DNA of 64,000 nt, taken from the NCBI RefSeq assembly GCF_047495875.1, contig NC_092497.1:58768977-58832976 (forward strand), read 5' to 3'. Under the pieces are notes generated by a model, which had not been told where the DNA came from, did no database searches, and saw only the letters and a list, made by a program, of their open reading frames with translations. Below are positions 11,801 through 24,356 of this stretch, one piece after another (position 1 is the stretch's first letter; each line of letters opens with the position of its first letter). This DNA is from Pithys albifrons albifrons. Lineage: Eukaryota; Chordata; Aves; Passeriformes; Thamnophilidae. The position numbers and the translations under genes are program-made.

Positions 11801-13039
11801 GTATGTATTCAATTTGAACCACATCTTCCCTCTTCCTTTCATGAGTTTTCACTTCCAATGGTGAGTATCAATAATACACATTCTTTTCAAATATGGTATT
11901 TTCAAACAATAAGATTGGAGAGTATAAAAGATGTTTCTTGTATTCACATAAAGGCTACTTGGAGAGGGAGTGGGTCTAATGGTGGAGTATTTTGAGAATT
12001 TGCTCAACAGAAAGGCAGATGAGATCAGATTACTTCTCTCAATGCACAAAGCTAAACTGAAAGGCCAGCTTGTCAGCAAATGTTTAACTACAATGAGATT
12101 CATGCCTGCATACAATACACTAATTGGATATTTCATCATAATTTAAGTATGGGAAATTGCACATGGTAATCCTATAGCAGGCTTACACTAAATGCTGGTC
12201 TGAATACAATTAATAATCTCTGCATATTTAGTGTCAAGCTTCTAGGAAGACTCTCCTGTGGTTGAGGCAAAAAGAACTTGAAGTTTGGAAGCAGTTCAAG
12301 AAATATGATGCTGGTAAACAAATACTTGTTAGGCCTGTAAAAAAAAAAAAAGAAAAAAAAAGCAGAGGTGGGGGGTGGAGGGGAAGAATTACCACAAAGC
12401 AGAATGCAACATGAAGTGAATTACCTTCATGAAAATTTAATGCAAATGACATCGAAGCAAAGCTAAGTTTTATGCGGTGTTGTGCAAAGAAAGCTGGTAA
12501 AATGACAATTTATAGAGCATTTTCTCTTTCTTGCATGCCACAGGATATAGCAGTAAAATGAAGGAAAGGCTTTTTGGCATTATTACTTTTGCAGAATATT
12601 TATATGTTTACTACCTGAATATTGCTTTTCAGAGTAGACCTTTCTTGTTGTTAAGACCATACCTATTTTCTTCCTTACATTCCTGTTTCTTTCTTCAGGT
12701 GCACACTTCCATTTTCCAAATCTTGCTCTTTTACACACCAATATCTGTAACTCGTCTTAGAGTCTGATTTGCAATGATTAAATACTGCTTGTCATTTAGA
12801 CTCTCAGGCAAAACTCTTCTATATGGTGAGCAATAATACCTAACTCACCCCAGTTGGTAATAAAACTGGTGTGTGGATCTCTACAAGGACAGCTCGGAAA
12901 AGGAGAGTGAAAAACTGAACCTATGCCATGAGGAACTCTCTTGTAAAGTGTCAAAGCAATGTTTATCATGATCATCAAGTTGTCTCATTCACTTTCGTGT
13001 CAACAAAGACACACATCACAGGCAGGAGGTCTTCCCTAG
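8814..13039. other. AT-rich non-coding stretch with A-tracts, no gene recognised
   Basis: No gene or interspersed repeat is recognised. Notable simple sequence: an 18-base A run at 10684-10701, a shorter A run near 11548-11558, and an interrupted A run at about 12339-12361 followed by GGTGGGGGGTGGAGGGG. A small 41-codon frame with a perfect Kozak context starts at 10714 (see findings). Other frames (9187-9417 plus, 11849-12139 minus) encode nothing recognisable. Confidence 0.55.
10684..10701. repeat. Poly(A) tract, 18 A
   Basis: Eighteen consecutive A residues followed by GAGAAATCC. No retrocopy body or target-site duplication was recognised upstream, so it is treated as simple sequence. Confidence 0.8.
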
Positions 13040-13535
13040 AGTGGTGAGTTTACCTTGTCTAGCTGTCACATGTCCACCAAGCTGCTCTATCACTCCCCAT
13101 CCTCAGCTGGGAAGGGCAGAGGAGATATGCTGAAAGGCTTGTTGTTCAAGATAAGGACAGGGAGAGTTCACTCACTAATTACAGTCACAGGCAAAACAAA
13201 TTCCACTTGGGGAAATTAATTTATTGCTAATCAAAAGAAAGAGTATGATAATGAGAGAGAAAATCTTAAACCAACTTCTTCCTCCACCCTTCTTCCTTGG
13301 CTCAGCTTCACTCTCATCTCTTCTACTTCTTTCCCCCAACTGGCACAGGTCTCAATTTGAATGGATACAGCCCTTCACAAACTGCTGCACTGTGAGTTCC
13401 TCCCATGGGGTGCAGCACTTCAGGAACACGCTGTGCCAGTTCTGGCTCCCCTCTCCATGGGGCCAGAGGTCCTGCCAGGTTCTTCATAGGGTCACAGCCT
13501 CCTTCAGGCATCCACCTGCTCCAGTATGGAGTTTA
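13040..13535 (-). mobile_element. Endogenous-retrovirus LTR, partial, about 0.5 kb
   Basis: Read on the minus strand, the segment runs through purine-rich DNA (GAAGAAGGGTGGAGGAAG), an AATAAA signal, the line TTTCCCCAAGTGGAAT, then CCCTGTCCTTATCTTGAAC and GGGGAGTGATAGAGCAGC, ending near ACTCACCAC. I recognise this order as a common bird LTR type, probably ERVL-related (from memory). The 3' edge, at about 13040 on the plus strand, is fairly clear. The 5' edge (about 13535) is uncertain and may be truncated. GC content is well above the flanks. The plus-strand frame at 13224-13541 and the minus-strand frame at 13323-13511 lie inside it and are incidental. Confidence 0.65.
13220..13225 (-). promoter_or_regulatory. 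Polyadenylation signal of LTR
   Basis: AATAAA on the minus strand (TTTATT on plus), about 180 bp before the LTR 3' edge. Confidence 0.5.
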
Positions 13536-14302
13536 GCATGATAGGTATTCTTTATTTTGAATATATCAAAGTATGGTTCTGCTTCTTTAGTATTAAACAC
13601 TACTACTCCCTAGCAGCCCAGACTTTCATCTCTTTAACACAACCTCCAAAGACTCTTTATTGAATGTATATTTTAGGTACCATTCTGCTTTCAATGAACG
13701 GTGTTTAAAAGTATCATCAAGACCTTAGCACAGAAAGAAATCAGTCTAGGGATGGTAAACGGTCTGTGGTCTCACAGGGATAGTCTCATTTGTTAAAAAA
13801 ATTCAAGCTATACAAATTTAATATCCTTTGCTACTACAGAGAATGTTATGTGGAACTCATGTATAGGACATTTAGAATCCTGCAGTTTTCCAGTCTACCA
13901 ACTACATGAACAACTAAAATTAAAGAAAGTTATTATTATAAGCTAAATAACTGGTATATATACATCTTAGATTTCAAATTAATAATGTATCTAAGCTTTT
14001 TAATAAAAAACTTAAGTGGTTGGTTGGGTTTTTTTTCTGTAGACAGGTGCTTATCTACATCTCTGGGAATTATCACAGTTCTCACAGCTCACCTTGTTAT
14101 CTAAAACTTCACTATATTTTTTTCCTAGGGTCTTGTTTTCTTAGGTTTTCCTTTTTTTTTTTTTTCTTTTTAGGGCCATCATACAAATTTTTTCACAATA
14201 ATGTCCATATTCCAAATTAAAAACCTACAGTCTGGGCTGTTAATTAGATTTTCATATCCAGTAGGTAAGCTTTGAACCTCCTAAAGCAAAGGTGACATTG
14301 AT
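13536..14302. other. AT-rich non-coding stretch
   Basis: No gene or repeat is recognised. T-rich runs lie near 14029-14036 and 14152-14170. The short frame at 14020-14220 is driven by these runs and is not a gene. Confidence 0.6.
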
Positions 14303-14419
14303 AGAAAAAGAAAAAAGAAAAAGAAAAAGAAAAAGAAAAAGAAAAAGAAAAAGAAAAAGAAAAAGAAAAAAGAAAAAGGAAAAGAAAAAGGAAAAGGAAA
14401 AAGAAAAAGGAAAAGAAAA
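14303..14419. repeat. (AAAAAG)n microsatellite, pure polypurine tract
   Basis: An uninterrupted 117-base purine run on the plus strand, mostly the hexamer AAAAAG. It is regular in the first two thirds and degrades to AAAAGG and AAAAGA variants toward the right. Six-base periodicity makes the minus strand translate as a Phe/Ser/Leu-repeat frame (14438 to 14244), which is an artefact. Length polymorphism between individuals is expected. Confidence 0.95.
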
Positions 14420-17400
14420 CATCCAATTTAAGATCCAATATTATAATTCTTCTATGAAATAACTACATTTTCTAACAGCAGATTCATTTTTTGCAAAATG
14501 CAAATCCTGTTAAAAATCCTCTCTGCAGCTAATCCTTCTTTGCACATATTTTGATTTATAGTCTATTAATTTTTCAAACAAATAAGGGAACATTTGTACT
14601 TTTTTTTCTTTTGGGGCATTGTTGAATGCTTGATGAGATGAGATAAAGCCTATTCCACTTTCAACAGGGTGGCTAACTTCAGCTGCAGTTGTCCTCAATT
14701 AAATTTACTTAACCTCTACAAAGTTTTAGGGCATGTCTAGCTATGCAAAGCTTTCTAGTTCAGGGAGGCAAAAGAGTTATCTGAGCAAGTTCAGGTATAA
14801 GGAGGAGTCTAGGCATTTGGCACTGAGCTTCTCCAGGAGTGATTTGGCCCACCGGATGATATGCTGTATCATTGGATTTAACTAGTTCATTAACTTATAA
14901 AACATTAGAGCATACCATTAGACTTACCCAGTGGTAGTCAGCAACAGGTTACCACTGACCATGACCAAAGGCATATTCAGTGGCTACCAGAAAGGGTCAA
15001 CTACTTCTTTGCTTACTTCTTTTCTTCCTTCATGAGAAAGGAACCAACATCAGAGGGACAGGACTCAGGTTTGCTAAACACAGGAATTTCCAAACATATG
15101 AAATGGTCTTTTACCAGCACCTCTGCACTGAATGAGCCATGACTCCCAAGATTGCGGACTACATTCATGTCAGTAAAAGCTGAATTTAAGACTTTTTTAA
15201 GTATGAAAGTCACACTTAGGTCTGACAGAATCCTGTGGGCTCACAAATACAAAAGCATGTATTTTATTGTTAATTAGCAGAATGACTGTTTAAAAGTGAT
15301 TAAGAAATAATTTACTTGTGATTCATTAGTGAAAGTGGATCATTAAACAAATTACCACATTTTGCTAAGTTACTTCTGAGACAAGAACTCTGCTTCAATC
15401 ATGTACCACAAATAGGCACAGAACTAGTACCTTACCCTGCATCCCAATATGGAACAAAAATATTTAATTAGTTCTATAGTTAAAGGACAAAGCCAACATA
15501 TTCTCAGATATCCTGTGTAATAACCTCACATTAATACTAAAATGAGGAAGCATAATCCTGGTTTCTTTGTTCAGGCATAGTTCTCTTCTAAATTTAATGT
15601 TCAGATTTAGACCTGAAACTAGCATATGAAAAATACTCTTGTTATCCAATAAGACAAAAGCAAAAGAGGCAAAACGTTGATACAGCCTGTGATTTGATTC
15701 TAAATTAGGAATTCTGTTTAGCAAGATCCCTTCTGGGGATCCTGAGAACAAAATCTCCAAAGATTATGCCTCTTATCTCTTCCTTGCCTTTCACAGTCCT
15801 CTAAGGAAATATGGCTGCAGAATCAGTGAGTTTTATGCATCGAACAAGCCTTGTCTATTTGCTGTCTCAGTTTAGAGCTGTGAGTACATCATATATGTTA
15901 CAGAATTTGGCCTCAGTCTTCTACAATCAATAATAAAAACTGCTGTATAAGCTCTCAAAGTCCTTAAAATCTTGGTGGTGCTAAAGAGAAAATTAAAGAT
16001 TTTTTGGAATTTAAAGAGTTGGACATTAATTTAGGTGCAATGACTTGCCAACTAAGAATCTACCAAAATAGAAGAGACAAGCTGGGTAACCTAAAAGTCT
16101 CAAATTTCCTGAAATATCAGCACATGACAATTCCACTTTCTTAGTTTATCTCATGACAGAAAATGGAAAAGCTGTACCACTAAATCAGCCAATGGTTTCA
16201 AGTGGACTTTCTTTACTGTGAACAATGTCTTCATTGTGCAGACAGAAATCTATCAATAAAAATTAGAAACAGGAGGTAAAGACAAAACAAAAGAAAAGGA
16301 AAATCACTTAAAATGTTTAAACTAGAGGTTATTTTCTTTGTCAATTACATTCAACTTGGTATGGTTTTCATTATCTGGGCAATAAAATGGAGTGGTTGTC
16401 CTGAATTGGAATGATCTCAATCCATGACATTCAGGACTGTGACTATTTTATGATAACCACATATCCTAGAATAACCTTTTTCTGCCATTGCAATGAAATA
16501 AGGAATCCTTATAATATAAGCCAAGTATGTATTTTCCTTGTTTGTAAAATTTAAACTGGCAGTTCAGAATGTTTAACAGCAGTTCCAGCTGAGGCTTGAG
16601 GTTCATGTGGATTAAACTGCCCATTTACTATGGCAAAGAAGCAACCAATCAAAACTATGCCTTGATATAAGTAGGGTTTTTATTCGGCTGTAATGAACCC
16701 CATACTAAAATTTATTTGTATGTAGGTCTGCAAACTCAAAATGATACTAGTTCATTACTCTTTTTGATATGTATATGTATTTATATATGCATACACAAAT
16801 ACATTTGCTTAACAGGTCAGCAAGCATGGAAGAATGATGGACTCATTCCTTCCTTTCTGTTAAAATTTCTAAATACTTACATCCAAAGAAATAATAGTAG
16901 CATAAAATTACACTGGAAAAATTTAAATGTTGCTCTATAAACCTCTTAAACTCCCCAGCCATATAAAATAAAACTGAGTCTCAGCTCCAAAAACTAAAAT
17001 AACTTCTCTGCTTTAAGACCAAATATTTCCCAAAGCTGGCTTTTTGCTAAACCAATGTAATTAAAAAGCTCAGCTTTTGAGCTGTAAAATATCTTGCTGT
17101 CTGTAATTGTGGTAGGTTAAGGCTTAACAGTTCTAAATTATTAGTTATAAAAGATCCTTTCTAATGGCACACAAAAGTCATCATTTTTAAGGGAAAAAAT
17201 AAATATAATTTCAATGAGATTGAGTAGCACGGAATATGAGATCCAAGAGTTAGAGATATTGAGAAAACATAAATAATTCAAGGTTTAAAATGCTGATTTG
17301 TTATTATTCTAGAAGAAAGAGATTTCACTAAATTTCATAGCTACCTATCCCTTAATCTCAACCATCTTGTAAAAGACTATGACTTATCCACAAAAAACAA

Positions 17401-20400
17401 CATTTTTTAAGAGTCATGGCAAAAAGAACACAAGAATGATTACTTTTTTTTTTTTGGTTCCTCATCTCAGACTTGCCTAATTTGGCTAATTTGGCTGATT
17501 TGCCTCAGGAAGTGGAATGTTTTGATACATTCACCATTTTAATATTTTAGTTAGGACCTGTTCTACTTTAAATATAGAAGTATATTTTTAAAAATGTGCA
17601 ACTTTCCTGTACATAGAGCAGAATTTTAAACTACAACAACAGAAGTCTGAATTTGAATGTTATTAAATTTGCTTGGTCAGGTAACTCTCAAGACTATTAA
17701 TGGATGCTTCCAGAGAGACTGAGAAGCATTTTAAAAATGATAGCATTAATTAGGGTTAAAGCCCCTTGTTAAAAGCTTCTTATTTGAGTAACCTTTAATT
17801 GTCTTATATTTCATTTCTGAGGTTGAATGTTGTTATTTTTCATTTGTATATTTGCATTAATTCAATTGGTGAGCACTTGGAAACTCAGCCAAGAGATGCA
17901 TAAGCCAAACATAATGAAAAGTTTATGAGAAATTTTCATAATTTATGAATTTTCATATCTTAGGAAAACTTTGATACATAAACAGCAAAATGAAAAAAGT
18001 TTCAGAAATGTGTTTAACATCAACTATTAAGCTAGTAGAAAAAATCAGTGTTTTATCCTCACATTACTGCAAAAAAATCCGTTGGCACTTAAGAGTTAGC
18101 AATGGAATTGTGCATTCCTTATATAATACTTTAAATCACTGTGAAGGCCGTGGAGAACCATAAGTAAATGTACCTAATTAATATTTCAGTCAACAAGACA
18201 TAAAATATGTACAGAAATCCTTTATTTGGTAATCAATGTGGAGATAACAGATTGATGAAAGCTTTGTTGTTTCGAAAGATTCTTCTTATACCTGGTGTAA
18301 GAGAACCTCTGTTTTAAAATCAAGGCACATTTAATCTATCTGTCAAACCTTTTCATCCCAGTAATTGAGAACATGGACATATCATCAATCCAGTATTTCG
18401 TTAGTGTTCATATATAGTCTACACCAGCTCATTTAGTCACCCTTGTGTTTCTGTGTATGCTCCATACTTCTGACATCTGGGATGATGGATATTCTTGTAA
18501 ACAACATAATTAGTGGTTAGAACTTGAAGAACCTCCCATTTTCTTCAAAACAGCAAAAAGACCTTTGCTAAATACTGGGAATGCACATGAAATTCCATGA
18601 ATGTAACTTGCAAATAAATTAATTTGGAAAAAAAAAAAGCCTCTCTGGTCAGGTTCTAGGAGAGAGAGTGGCCAGCTAAGGAAATATGAGAGTTCAAGGA
18701 GGAATATGTTAATGTTCACCAGAAGTGTAACGAGGAAAGAATTTGAAGGAAGTGCAATAGAAATGAATTTGAGCAAAGCTTGCAGCAATAGCACCTAAAA
18801 CCACAATAATCATGGAGAAAGTCCACCAAGCCTAGTTAGTTATTATGTGTGAACAGCATTACCACAAGAAAAGAAATTTGTGTTGAAAGACATGCCCAGA
18901 CTTTCTCTTTATTTCAAGAGTATTACATAGTTTTGAATGAAAACTTTCTGCAGAAGTGTAGTAAAGGATAATACTTTACAATTTTTTTTCTATGTAATAA
19001 TAGAGGCACCATGTGACATGCTCATTACCACAAACATGCCACAGATATGTTGTATTTAATCATAAGAGAAAATTGAAATAATCCCAATTGATGTTATGTG
19101 GCTGTTGTTGGCAAATATGAACTGTTGCTAGTAAGCCATAGAATCATTACTGTAAACATGAAAGCAAATGGACTGGAGGAAACAGGTAAAATATATTATT
19201 GTGGATTTGCTTTCTATTACAGATCAGCTCATATTTTTTTACAGAAATAAAAACTTTTAAGCCATATGGTAGTCAGTACCATTGCTGTATTCTGAGCTTT
19301 ACCTTTACATGTTTTCTATATTTTCTTTATTCTTTCTTTTTGCCTTTTATTCAGTAAGGGAGAATTCAGAAGCCTGAGAAAAGCTCTTAATGGCAGACAA
19401 TGTTTAAAAGGTATTGCCTTCCCTGTTTAAGAGATCAGATTGCCCATTTGAAGGTAAAATAATCATAAATTCATGAAAAGTAATGCAGATAGAAAATGGA
19501 CTGTAGAAACTGAAAACATTAATTACTATGGAAACAAACTCATTTATAACTATGAAATACTTCACATTGGCTATGCTAAAGTAACTGAAACTCCTTCTGT
19601 AATATCAGTGATATTCTCATGCTAAGTGACTTTTATTCAATTGAGTTCTGTTGAGTCAAATATTTTTGGTTATATTTTTATTTCTACAGTAGGTGAAAAG
19701 AATTACAAGATATTATATATGTCATACAGTTTGAAGAATAATCATTTTTATGAAGATTCAAGTATGTTATTATCATATGAGTTTGAACACAGTTTTTGTC
19801 TGTAAATTCTTGAAACTGTTCTCCAATTCTCCTTTATTCATTAAAAAAACCCCTTATCCATAATCTTAAATGAAAGTGCTGGTGATAGGCTCTCTTAAGA
19901 GTAACTGCATCCTCTGCAATAAAATGGACAGTGAGCCTGCTCCAATTTAAAAGAATAATTCAGTAGTCCTTTGTAATGGTTTGGACGGTGTCTAACAGCT
20001 TTTTTCAATGAGCTTTTCAATAATAAAATAAGGTGCAATGTGTTGGCTTGTGGCAGTATTTCACTAACTGTATGTGGTGGAAAGTGAACTTACAGCAATG
20101 TATTGGAACAGGAAAAGGATGAATTTTACAGGGTTTGCTTTATTAGTAACAATTTTCATCTAGGTTCACTGGCCACATGGGGATCCATCTGCTGAAATTA
20201 GTCTTCGAAGGGTAAAGCTACAGACCAGCCTGTCTGGCTGTATTAAGGTAACAGACTACAAAAAGGGCTGGAGCAAGAAATTTCCACTTCAGGGCTGGTG
20301 AACAGTAAAAGAATGTGTCTGCTGTTGGCAGAATCAATCCTTCATCTCTTGACATGTCATATAAAGTCTGTACAGCAAAATGAATGTGTCAGTGTAGCAC

Positions 20401-20800
20401 AGCAGTGCTGGTTTAGCACAGTGAAGAGCTGTGGTGTGTTTCTACGCGTACTGGTATTCAGGAAACTAATTCCTCCAGGTTTCCGGGCTCCATACTCAGC
20501 TTGCAGGTGCATAGTGACACCTTGCTGATTCTTCTTCAATTTAGTTGGTGTACCTGCTAGCTAGAGAAATCTGGCATAAAAGTGTCCTCCTTGCACCTTC
20601 CTATTGCTATCAAGGAAGATCCCTTCAAGATTTGGCCTTGGACCTTAGAGGTACTTGTCTTTGCACAAAGATTTACTCAGTCCCAGCTGCAGTTTTTTTG
20701 GAGTCCTCAGAAGAAGGAAGGCCTTAAATCTATGTCTTAGATCACCACTGATTATAACTTAAAAAGCATTAAGATTTTAAATGTCCATGAATCATATTAT
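14420..20800. other. AT-rich non-coding stretch, no gene recognised
   Basis: About 6.4 kb without a recognised gene or transposable element. Frames at 15464-15760 minus (98 codons) and 18510-18794 minus (94 codons) have no recognisable domain. The most ordered sequence seen is a 9-bp triplication near 17476-17505. The block around 17690-17890 is rich in TAATT/ATTAA homeodomain-type cores, which might suit a conserved non-coding element but is also expected in AT-rich DNA. Around 20160-20540 base composition rises slightly and CpG dinucleotides appear (TCTACGCG), with no gene apparent. Confidence 0.55.
17476..17505. repeat. 9-bp tandem triplication
   Basis: CTAATTTGG, CTAATTTGG and CTGATTTGC in direct tandem, followed by CTCAGG. 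It is a small local duplication. No function is evident. Confidence 0.7.
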
Positions 20801-23800
20801 TTGAACAGTGTTCTGAGGGTTTTGATATTAAAGAGGAGTCTCACTGCTACAATCTCATCAATACAAGTAAGTATTTGTACAGTATATCCTGTAAAAATAT
20901 CTTCTGAACATTCTCTAAGTCTTTATTTAGTGCACTATATTTATTATGGACTTAAATATTACCCTAATTTTAGAGGAAGTATTGGTGAGATTGCATGCAG
21001 ATCCCCTAGTGAGGCAGCAGTATTCTCTGCAGAGCTCCAGTACAATACAAAGGAAAGAAAAACACTGCTAAAATAAGGAAAACCTAAACCAAGAGTTAAA
21101 CAAATAAATAAACAAACAAAAAATACAACTGAAAAAACACCAGCTAAATAAAGGTCTGTGTTCAGAAAATGTATTTTAAGTTCTGCACATCCTAGCAGAC
21201 ATGGAAAAATCAGGAACTGAGAGCCAAATTCATCGTCAGTGAAGCCGTGATGAATTCTTTGCAGGTTTTACAACTGCACCACTCTGTAAAGAGCCCTCAA
21301 GTAAGAAAAATTAAATATATATATAGATGGAGGAACTCATCCCCCCCACATGAACTCATCCTTAATAATCCACTGAAACTCATAAAACATAAACCACATC
21401 AATCCCCCTCAGTACAAAACTAGTTATTAAATGCAAACCCCAATATACCATAAAACTCAAAAGAAAATGGGAAAATGACACTAGCAATGTACTGTGAATG
21501 TGAATGTTATAACATATGGAGGGCAAGTTTATAAAACAGCAAGACATGCAGATCTAAAATTAACACACTTCAAGCTCCTGTGGAGATTGTACTGGACTTC
21601 AGAAAAGGGATGCTAATTACATTTAAGAGACTTATGAATCTTGGGGATATAAAACATAAGTAACATGTTCTTGCAGTGTACTTAAAGGTCCAGATTTTGG
21701 TGACCCTGTACTTTAAATTCAGTGGAAAATGTTGCTTTCTCTTTGTTTGTTTTGCCACTGTGGAAGAAGCTCTTTGTCCCATATTGAGTAGATCATTCCT
21801 TGGGGACATATTCCGCAGAACAAGAAAACTATTCCTGCAGTAGTCTGCTCCTCTGCATCAACTTAACTTATTGTGAAAACAATAAGATTAAAATGTTTGC
21901 TTATAGAGATTTTTGATCTTTTTTGGTTGGCAGATGCTGCCAACTCTTTGTACCACAGTATCATTGCATCTGATTTATTACATGCATAGTGTTGCAGCTC
22001 ACATTCATTTCAAAATTTAAATGGCTACTCAAAAAAAAAAAAACAAACAAACAATAAAAGCAAACAAAAAGCCCACCAAACCCATTTCACTACAGTAAAA
22101 AAGAAAAGAAATACTAGAGTCCATCCTGAACATCCTGACTGATGTTCGGGCTACCTACTACTTTGTTTGAAATTTTGAATGGCCTATTGCCTCAGTGGCA
22201 GCAAGCCCCTTTCTAACCAGGAGGAAGCTCAAACAGTTTGCACACTGCTTCTGAAGTCTGAACTGAACTGTCCAGAGATGTTCTTTGGCTGTTCTCATAC
22301 AATTTCTGTTGCTGTTGGTCTACTGCCTTCCATTAAATTGCGTGACCAGTTTCATAAAATTGTACTTAAGTTTCCAGGTTGCATGGGGTGTTCCTTCTAA
22401 GTTTTACAAAAATGACAACTCCCACACTCAAACTTATTAGGAATGTAATGAACTAGCAACTTTCAATAAGTATTATAGTTGCTGAAAATAGCAATTTATG
22501 TACTGGAGTGTACTATGTGGGTGTTAGACTGTGCACACTTTTCTTAGCCTTATAATGAAGGCCAGCAGAGCAACTAAAACACATGATAAATTTTAGCAGC
22601 AGTCCATTTGTCCGCCTGCCATGCTCCTGTTTCCCTCATTATTTTTCTGAGCTGAGTGAGTGAACTGTTCAGAGCAACACCCATATACCCTAGACACCAG
22701 GTGGGCAAAGGAGCTCAGCAGAGGGGAACATTTTATGTTCACATGTTTGCAGACAGGCAAACAGCAAAAACACAAGGCCTTAGCACATCTTCTTCAACAG
22801 GGTTTGTTCACAGGCTTTGAAAGAAGCATAGTTTCCTTCTTGCTGCACACTTCTGTACTGAAGGCTGGAGTTCACTGCAGTGCTCCCATGTGGATTTCTC
22901 TCTTGTTAGTGCATAATTTAGCTTCTAACTAGTCCCTCATGTTGCTGAGCAGCTGTTGTTCACCTTTGGTGCTGAAAATTGTACCTTCAGTGTGGTTTTG
23001 GTAAAGTCAGTCAGTACTTCAGTTTTCAGATATTTAAAAAATGAATATCAGTTTTACAAACTCATTAGTTTTTTATTGGGTAAAATTTACTGGCATATGG
23101 AAAGAAATATATTTTTACAAGACTTTTCCCTACAATAAAAGTGCTCTTGGCTGACCTGACATTTTGAGAGTTATAAATAAGGGTTAAAGCCAGTGTTATT
23201 TTAATCCGCGCAGTTGTTTAAAACATTCATATCGCCACTTTCAACATTATTTTTGTAGGGGAAGCTGATTACAGTCTCAAAGTAACTGAACATCCCTTGA
23301 AAAGATCACAGTGCTTTCAATTAAATTCACTTGGATGGAATTTAGGGATGTCTCCCTGAACTGACTACAAAGTGGTTGATTTTCAGAGTGCCACTTAATT
23401 TTCTTATTTTTAGAAATGCTCCAAGACAAAATGAAATGTTTATTTCAACTAAAACTGATAATTTCCTTCAGTTAAAATTTCTCAACAAATTAAATTTGTT
23501 TAAACTAAAACTATTTTATCTCTTCAGCCAACTGGAAAATGATTCTAGAAGAATCTCTTTATTTAGCTGAAAGGGATCAAGCAGTACCCACCCACTAAAA
23601 ACATAAATGTATAATTAATGCATAATTAAATGTATAAATTTAGTCCCCTAAATTTTTGCTAAGGTACTGGCACTCATTGTTTAAAGTAAAAGTCAGCTTC
23701 TTTGATTCCCCTATGTTAAATACTTACCTATGCATTTTGTCACACTTTTTTCTAATATCTCTAGCTAAGTAAAAGGGTAGAAGAGGAAAATCTGAGAAGC

Positions 23801-24331
23801 ACTGTTCACTAACTCGTGCATTCACTGTTATAGCTGAAAGTTTCTGATACAGCTAATGTTGTAGTGCAGGTTTCAAATTAATCCACAATAATGTATTAAT
23901 AGAATTGTATTGTCTGCTACTACGTCAGTGTAGCCAAGATGGTCTGTCAAGATGCCAAATGGAAAACTTAAAATGAAAAAATGGAATATCCTAAAGCAAT
24001 GAAAGTGGATGGAGACATAATCATCCATGTTCAGGAAGAGAACTTTAATATGTAGTAGAGTGCTGTAACAATCATAACCAAGGACATCTCACTTTGTACA
24101 GAAACATTTGTATTTGGTAACTAAACAAGAACAAATAATGAAGTACTAAATCCTACAACAAAGACAATTATTTTCCTCATTCAAATGTGAAAGGTGTGAT
24201 TCCTCATTCACAAACTCATCATTGAGCCAAAAATCATGGAATGGAGGAAGCCCTGCAGACAGACTAAACATGTGTGTTCTATGACTTATTATTTCTTACA
24301 CCTCACATTCTTACAAAGAACATTACAATCC
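20801..24331. other. AT-rich non-coding stretch, no gene recognised
   Basis: No gene or interspersed repeat is recognised. Frames at 20801-21076, 22179-22400 and 22660-22932 plus are 73-91 codons and give no domain I know. There are A-rich simple patches near 21100-21125 and 22030-22070. Confidence 0.55.
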
Positions 24332-24356
24332 GTTTGTTTGTTTGTTTGTTTGTTTG
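24332..24356. repeat. (GTTT)6 microsatellite
   Basis: Six tandem GTTT units plus one G. It lies inside short frames on both strands (24236-24487 plus, 24303-24494 minus), both of which it creates artificially. Confidence 0.95.

Noticed and set aside
13224..13541. 105-codon plus frame
   Set aside because: It is antisense across an LTR in minus orientation; the Pro/Ser-rich reading reflects the purine-rich LTR strand.
14244..14438. Minus-strand 64-codon frame of Phe/Ser/Leu repeats
   Set aside because: It is the translation of the (AAAAAG)n microsatellite and has no independent support.
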